A DNA stretch of 64,000 nt, from NCBI GenBank assembly GCA_964600235.1, contig CAZRIV010000010.1, forward strand, positions 1 to 64,000, given 5' to 3'. Numbering within the stretch: position 1 is the stretch's first letter; each line of letters begins with the position of its first letter. This document shows positions 60,308 to 64,000 of the stretch, piece after piece. The position numbers and the translations under genes are program-made. The stretch comes from MWEI01 sp964600235 (lineage in GTDB: Bacteria; Desulfobacterota; Desulfomonilia; UBA1062). Below the pieces are notes generated by a model that saw only the letters and a list, made by a program, of their open reading frames with translations, searched no databases and had not been told where the DNA came from.

Positions 60308-60441
60308 CAGACTGACAGACGTTTCCGTCCCTTGGCCCTCCTACGGTTTATGACTAACCTTCCACCCTTGGTGCGCATGCGAACCAGGAATCCGTGCGTA
60401 CGTTTCCGCCTTGTATTGTGCGGTTGAAAAGTGCGCTTCAT
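60307..60441 (-). CDS. rpmH: 50S ribosomal protein L34 (bL34)
   Basis: 44 residues: MKRTFQPHNTRRKRTHGF at the start and NRRRAKGRKRLSV at the end, the standard L34. It is the first gene of the rpmH-rnpA-yidD-yidC-jag-mnmE-rsmG run. In many bacteria dnaA and oriC lie just upstream; here 137 bases separate it from divergent pgeF and no dnaA is present. Confidence 0.97.
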   Translation of the reverse strand: MKRTFQPHNTRRKRTHGFLVRMRTKGGRLVINRRRAKGRKRLSV

Positions 60442-60578
60442 GATTACCTCGATTTCATTTAGTTTTGAGCGGTAAGTATTTACATGGGGGCCATGTCGTT
60501 GTCAAGCGACAAAACCGGCATGAAAAGATGCTGCTTACCCTTGTCATCCGCAGTCCTTGTGCGCTATAGCGTAAGGGC

Positions 60579-61244
60579 ATGTGCGGTATATTCTGTAATA
60601 GAGAGGTCACCCGTGACCTCGGCAGGGGGCCCGAGGCTGTTCAAGGCAGGCTCGAAGAGTTTCTTCCGGGGAACCGTATCGTATGTCTGGCGCAGATACA
60701 CTCGGACAGGATCGTGAGGGCCGAAGATGTCCTTCCTGGCGATTTTCCCGAGGCGGACGGTATAATATCTTCCGATCCGTCCGTGGTGCTGTGCATACGC
60801 ACCGCAGACTGCGTTCCGCTCCTCATGTGGGACGATGAAAGCCCCTTGATTGCAGCCGTTCACGCCGGATGGAGGGGGCTTGCCCGGCGCATCGTCTTCA
60901 AGGCCGTCGAACTATTACGCGCACAGGGGGCGCAGAAAATCCACGTGAGCATGGGGCCTTCCATTGGACCCTGCTGTTATGCCGTCGGCCATGAGGTAAT
61001 GGATGCCCTGGTTGCCGAACCCTGCCGCACCCGTGAAGGGAGTCCGTCTGTGGACCTCCACCGCACCGCAGCCATCCAGGCGCAGGAGGCAGGCGTGGGG
61101 CCGGAAATGATTCACCGGGTACAGGCCTGCACATGCTGCAATGAATCGTACTTTTCCTACCGGAGGGAGGGTGAGCATGCCGGCAGGAACATCTCGGTCA
61201 TCGGAGGGAAGGCATGCTCCTTGCCGGGCTTACTGGCTCGATAG
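60579..61244 (+). CDS. pgeF: Purine nucleoside phosphorylase / laccase-domain protein (PgeF/YfiH)
   Basis: 221 residues. Conserved metal-binding motifs: QIHSDRI, CIRTADCVPLLM, HAGWRGLARR and CYAVGHEV. This DUF152 family cleaves purine nucleosides and edits peptidoglycan precursors; the exact role here is unproven. It overlaps coaE by 31 bases. Confidence 0.9.
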   Translation: MCGIFCNREVTRDLGRGPEAVQGRLEEFLPGNRIVCLAQIHSDRIVRAEDVLPGDFPEADGIISSDPSVVLCIRTADCVPLLMWDDESPLIAAVHAGWRGLARRIVFKAVELLRAQGAQKIHVSMGPSIGPCCYAVGHEVMDALVAEPCRTREGSPSVDLHRTAAIQAQEAGVGPEMIHRVQACTCCNESYFSYRREGEHAGRNISVIGGKACSLPGLLAR

Positions 61245-61819
61245 CCACCGGAAAATCCACGGTCTCTTCCATTTTCAGGGAACTGGGTGCATTCATCGTG
61301 GATGCCGATGTGGCCGCCCGGGAGGCGGTTGCCCCGGGCATGAAGGCCTATGAGGAGATCGTGAGGGTCTTCGGGAGAAACATCCTGTTGAATACCGGAG
61401 AACTCGACAGGGAGCGACTGGGGCGCATCGTCTTCAATGACGCATCCATGAGAAATACCTTAGAAGAGATTGTGCACCCCGAGGTCATGCAGGCCATGGA
61501 TGATCGTGTCGGCGCCATAAGGAAAGGTTCCCCCGATGCGGTGATTATCCTTGATGTCCCGCTTCTCATAGAGACGGGCATGCATGAGGGGCTTGAAGAG
61601 GTCATTGTGGTGTACTGCCCTGAAGAGGCGCAGATCACCCGGCTCATGGAAAGAGACAGGATCAGCGCCACGGAGGCGCTTGCCCGAGTCCGGGCACAGC
61701 TCTCCATCGAGGAAAAAAGGCGCTATGCAAGCCTGATCATCGACAACAGCCTCTCGCAGGACAATACCCGCAGGCAGGTGGAGAAGGCCTATGAACGGTT
61801 CAGGAACAACTCGGTTTAA
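61214..61819 (+). CDS. coaE: Dephospho-CoA kinase
   Basis: 201 residues. P-loop GLTGSIATGKSTVSS at the N-terminus, FIVDADVAAREAV for substrate binding, and DVPLLIETG. Last step of coenzyme A synthesis. Start overlaps the end of pgeF, so the two are coupled. Confidence 0.95.
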   Translation: MLLAGLTGSIATGKSTVSSIFRELGAFIVDADVAAREAVAPGMKAYEEIVRVFGRNILLNTGELDRERLGRIVFNDASMRNTLEEIVHPEVMQAMDDRVGAIRKGSPDAVIILDVPLLIETGMHEGLEEVIVVYCPEEAQITRLMERDRISATEALARVRAQLSIEEKRRYASLIIDNSLSQDNTRRQVEKAYERFRNNSV

Positions 61820-61902
61820 GTCCGGGACTGAAGTCCCGCGTCAGGTGGCCAGGCACATTTTCTCGCCTGTGTGATGGATTGATCCGACCCGGATATGCCC
61901 GG

Positions 61903-62811
61903 TCATCTCTTGACCGGGGGCTTTCCAGGTGCATCTGCCCGATTCTTCACTTCTGCAGGAGGCGCATCCGCCAATCCTGCATCGAGGATTTCCCTGTGAA
62001 TATCCCGGAACTCATCAGGCCCGGCTGCTTCGTCGGCGCCGGTACCAGCTCCGGGGGCCGTGAGCGCAATCCCCTTTTCAGCCATCTCCTTGAGGATGAG
62101 TGCCTGGAAGCTCATGGCATCCCTGAAATGGGGGTTGATTTCGATGGCCTTTTTCAGCCAGACCAGGGCGTTGTTCCATTCCCTGAAATCGTAATAGATG
62201 CGGGCAATATTGAAATAGAGATGCTCGTCTGAAGGCGAAATGGTAATGGCCTTCTGATAGTTTGCCAGGGCCTCTTCGAGCATGTTGGCCTTTCTCAGCT
62301 CTATCCCGAATTCATTGAAGATATGTTTGTTCTCCTCTTCGAAGATGGCATCGACCTCGGACAGCTTTCTGAAGACGTCCTTGGCCTTGGCGGTATCCCC
62401 CATCTCCATGTACAGGGTCCCTATGCCGAAGTTGGCCCGGATGCTTTCAGGGTCTATCTTCAGGGCATTGGTATATTCGAACTCGGCAGAGTAGTGCTCT
62501 CCGCGCGCCCGTTGCTTTTCCGCGACGGCGATGTGCCGGTCCCTTTCCGACTCTTCCTTTGTCTTGACCCTGTAGTTTGGATCAAAGGTATATCGTCTCA
62601 GAAATTCATCATAGGCGATCTCAATGACTATGCCGGTCGGTTTACCTTCGTTCCCGAGAAAGGTGAGCTTGACCTTTTCACTGTCAATCTGTTCTGCCTG
62701 GCAATAATTCTTCACCTTCTGGTTCTTCTGCGTATGCCCGGTCCCCAGGGTGATGGTGGATTCTTCGAAAAAAACACCTTGAATTTTCTTAATGTATTTT
62801 GACTGGTCCAT
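61903..62811 (-). CDS. TPR protein of unknown role
   Basis: 302 residues, no signal peptide. An N-terminal domain of about 90 residues (YIKKIQGVFFEESTITLGTG; CQAEQIDSEKVKLTFLGNEG) has a beta-rich look. Four TPR-like repeats follow (AEFEYTNALKIDPESIRANF; LANYQKAITISPSDEHLYFN; NALVWLKKAIEINPHFRDAM), then a Pro/Ala-rich tail. I recognise no named family. It converges with coaE and is divergent from proC. Confidence 0.7.
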   Translation of the reverse strand: MDQSKYIKKIQGVFFEESTITLGTGHTQKNQKVKNYCQAEQIDSEKVKLTFLGNEGKPTGIVIEIAYDEFLRRYTFDPNYRVKTKEESERDRHIAVAEKQRARGEHYSAEFEYTNALKIDPESIRANFGIGTLYMEMGDTAKAKDVFRKLSEVDAIFEEENKHIFNEFGIELRKANMLEEALANYQKAITISPSDEHLYFNIARIYYDFREWNNALVWLKKAIEINPHFRDAMSFQALILKEMAEKGIALTAPGAGTGADEAAGPDEFRDIHREILDAGLADAPPAEVKNRADAPGKPPVKR

Positions 62812-62937
62812 ATCATCACATTATCGGATTTTTACAATGAGAAGTTTACAGGTTTTCATGGCCGGATCCTGCCATTGACGTAAGTATGAGTTATATGGCA
62901 ACCCTATGAGTAGTATTTGAGACGGTAAGGGGGAGTG

Positions 62938-63744
62938 ATGAAACAGATCGGTTTTATCGGTGCAGGAAACATGGCCCAGGCGATCATCTCCGGCCTGATA
63001 CAGAAAGCACTCGTCACGCCGAAGGACATCTCGATATTTGACGTGAAACCGGAGCGCATGGACCATATGAGCGGTCTGTATGGGGTGGAGTGCTCACCCT
63101 CCCTGCAGGATCTTGCCGCTTCGAGGGAGGCGCTGATCCTGGCAGTGAAGCCCGACCAGGTCCTTCCAGTATTGCGGACCATAAGGGACTCTCTGGCAGG
63201 GAAGCTCCTGATCAGCATCGCAGCGGGCGTCACATTGAAGAGTATGCTCGATCTCCTGGGGTCAGAGGCCAGGGTGGTGAGAGTGATGCCCAACACGCCC
63301 TGCCTGGTGCTGGAAGGGGCCTCGGTCATGGCAGTGTCCCCGTCGTGCACGGAGCAGGAGAAAGACATTGCCAGGTCGATATTTTCAGCTGTGGGAATGT
63401 GCCTCGAGATGGAAGAGAAATATATCAATGCCGTTACCGCCCTGTCAGGCTCCGGGCCGGCATTCTGCTTCCTGTTTCTGGAGGCCATGTGCGACGGTGC
63501 GGTAAAGGCCGGTCTGCCGAGGGATGTGGCCCTGAGACTCGCGGCGGCAACCATGAGGGGGGCGGCATCCATGGTGCTCGAACTCGGGAAACACCCGGGC
63601 CAGCTCAAGGATATGGTGACCTCTCCCTCGGGTACGACCATAGAGGGCATTGCCGTGCTGGAGTCCAGGGGCTTCCGCTCGGCAGTGATAGATGCGGTCA
63701 GCGCAGCCTACAGGCGGGCCGAGGCCATGGCAGGCAAAGGGTGA
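62938..63744 (+). CDS. proC: Pyrroline-5-carboxylate reductase
   Basis: 268 residues, the normal size. NADP-binding GFIGAGNMAQAIISGLI, then RVMPNTPCLVLEGASVM, TALSGSGPAFCFLF and the C-terminal TSPSGTTIEGIAVLE. Last step of proline synthesis. ATG 62938 follows AAGGGGGAG. Confidence 0.97.
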   Translation: MKQIGFIGAGNMAQAIISGLIQKALVTPKDISIFDVKPERMDHMSGLYGVECSPSLQDLAASREALILAVKPDQVLPVLRTIRDSLAGKLLISIAAGVTLKSMLDLLGSEARVVRVMPNTPCLVLEGASVMAVSPSCTEQEKDIARSIFSAVGMCLEMEEKYINAVTALSGSGPAFCFLFLEAMCDGAVKAGLPRDVALRLAAATMRGAASMVLELGKHPGQLKDMVTSPSGTTIEGIAVLESRGFRSAVIDAVSAAYRRAEAMAGKG

Positions 63745-63746
63745 TG

Positions 63747-64000
63747 TTACACATCAATGAACTTCTGCATCTTCTTGATCATATCCACAGCGTCTTTCGG
63801 TGAGTCCACCAGGGTATAGATGGACCTGTCCTCGGGCAGGATCATGCCTTCCTTCTGCATGGTGCCCTCGATCCACTCCAGCAGGCCGGACCAGTACTCG
63901 GTACCGATAATGATCACCGGGAAGGGCTTGAGCTTGTCGGTCTGGATAAGGGTAAGCGCCTCGAAGAGCTCGTCCATGGTCCCGAAACCGCCGGGGAAGA
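63747..64000 (-). CDS. LOG-family protein (lysine decarboxylase-like), C-terminal part
   Basis: Partial, cut by the window edge; about 84 residues. The readable frame contains FPGGFGTMDELFEALTLIQT, which carries the PGGxGT motif of LOG/TIGR00730 proteins (cytokinin riboside-5'-monophosphate phosphoribohydrolase fold), and a C-terminus with SPKDAVDMIKKM. Many such bacterial proteins act on nucleotides. It converges with proC, two bases apart. Confidence 0.88.
   Translation of the reverse strand, partial: FPGGFGTMDELFEALTLIQTDKLKPFPVIIIGTEYWSGLLEWIEGTMQKEGMILPEDRSIYTLVDSPKDAVDMIKKMQKFIDV

Noticed and set aside
60442..60578. Replication origin upstream of rpmH
   Set aside because: No cluster of TTATCCACA-like DnaA boxes and no dnaA next to it.
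61823..61838. Hairpin CGGGACT-GA-AGTCCCG after coaE
   Set aside because: The loop of two bases is too tight and no T-run follows; termination there is possible but unsupported.

Overview
The window looks like the chromosome of a motile, Gram-negative, probably anaerobic bacterium of the Desulfobacterota (former Deltaproteobacteria; the syntrophic orders are my best guess). The evidence is: siroheme-dependent heme genes ending in ahbC; LPS and outer-membrane functions (lptE, a YidC with a large periplasmic domain, MltD); a sigma-54 response regulator; sigma-28-type promoters in front of chemotaxis receptors; an MglA-like GTPase beside a PATAN/DUF4388 protein; many TPR proteins; and one probable selenoprotein. 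Gene density is high and stop/start overlaps (ATGA, GTGA, TGATG) are common.

Layout. 1-1400: the edge of an integron, with one inward-facing methyltransferase cassette, core recombination sites at both cassette borders and a wrecked integrase gene. 1663-4360: RNase Z and two zinc-metallopeptidase-like genes. 4447-10134: three tandem chemotaxis receptor genes, each behind its own sigma-28-like promoter; the first and third share about 1.1 kb of near-identical DNA. 10120-11901: a PabB-PabC fusion (4-aminobenzoate synthesis). 12079-20131 (minus): a tightly overlapping tetrapyrrole operon (TPR-HTH protein, hydrolase, precorrin-2 dehydrogenase, HemX/CcsA-like, hemA, hemC, cobA-hemD, ahbC). It covers glutamyl-tRNA to uroporphyrinogen III to siroheme and part of the alternative heme route.

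20250-22544: a DUF1573-like exported protein with an in-frame UGA and a SECIS-like hairpin, then murJ. 22705-26180: a consensus sigma-54 promoter, a small gene and a GAF/degenerate GGDEF/degenerate HD-GYP protein, facing an NtrC-type regulator. 26427-34812: metallo-hydrolase, lipoprotein, coaBC, type-4 uracil-DNA glycosylase, NfeD protease, mnmA, a DUF2889 protein, a TIM-barrel protein and recJ. 34787-39439 (minus): TPR protein, MglA-like GTPase with a repeat-bearing tail, membrane TPR/zinc-ribbon protein and DUF4388 protein, possibly one polarity or signalling module. 40097-42105: two oligopeptide ABC ATPases without permeases. 42219-46394: rpsT, then leuS-lptE-holA (minus). 46713-54099: envelope genes (PBP1A, a LysM protein, a secreted beta-propeller, an MltD-like transglycosylase). 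54243-55569: rpoH and hsp20. 55553-60441 (minus): rpmH-rnpA-yidD-yidC-jag-mnmE-rsmG. 60579-64000: pgeF, coaE, a TPR protein, proC and the C-terminus of a LOG-family gene.

The points most worth checking are the candidate selenoprotein (20250-20957), the integron remnant (1-1396), the MglA/PATAN module (34787-39439), the sigma-54-linked degenerate signalling gene, mnmE without a standard start codon, and the recent gene conversion or duplication among the chemotaxis receptors. No tRNA, rRNA, CRISPR array or intact insertion sequence was seen.
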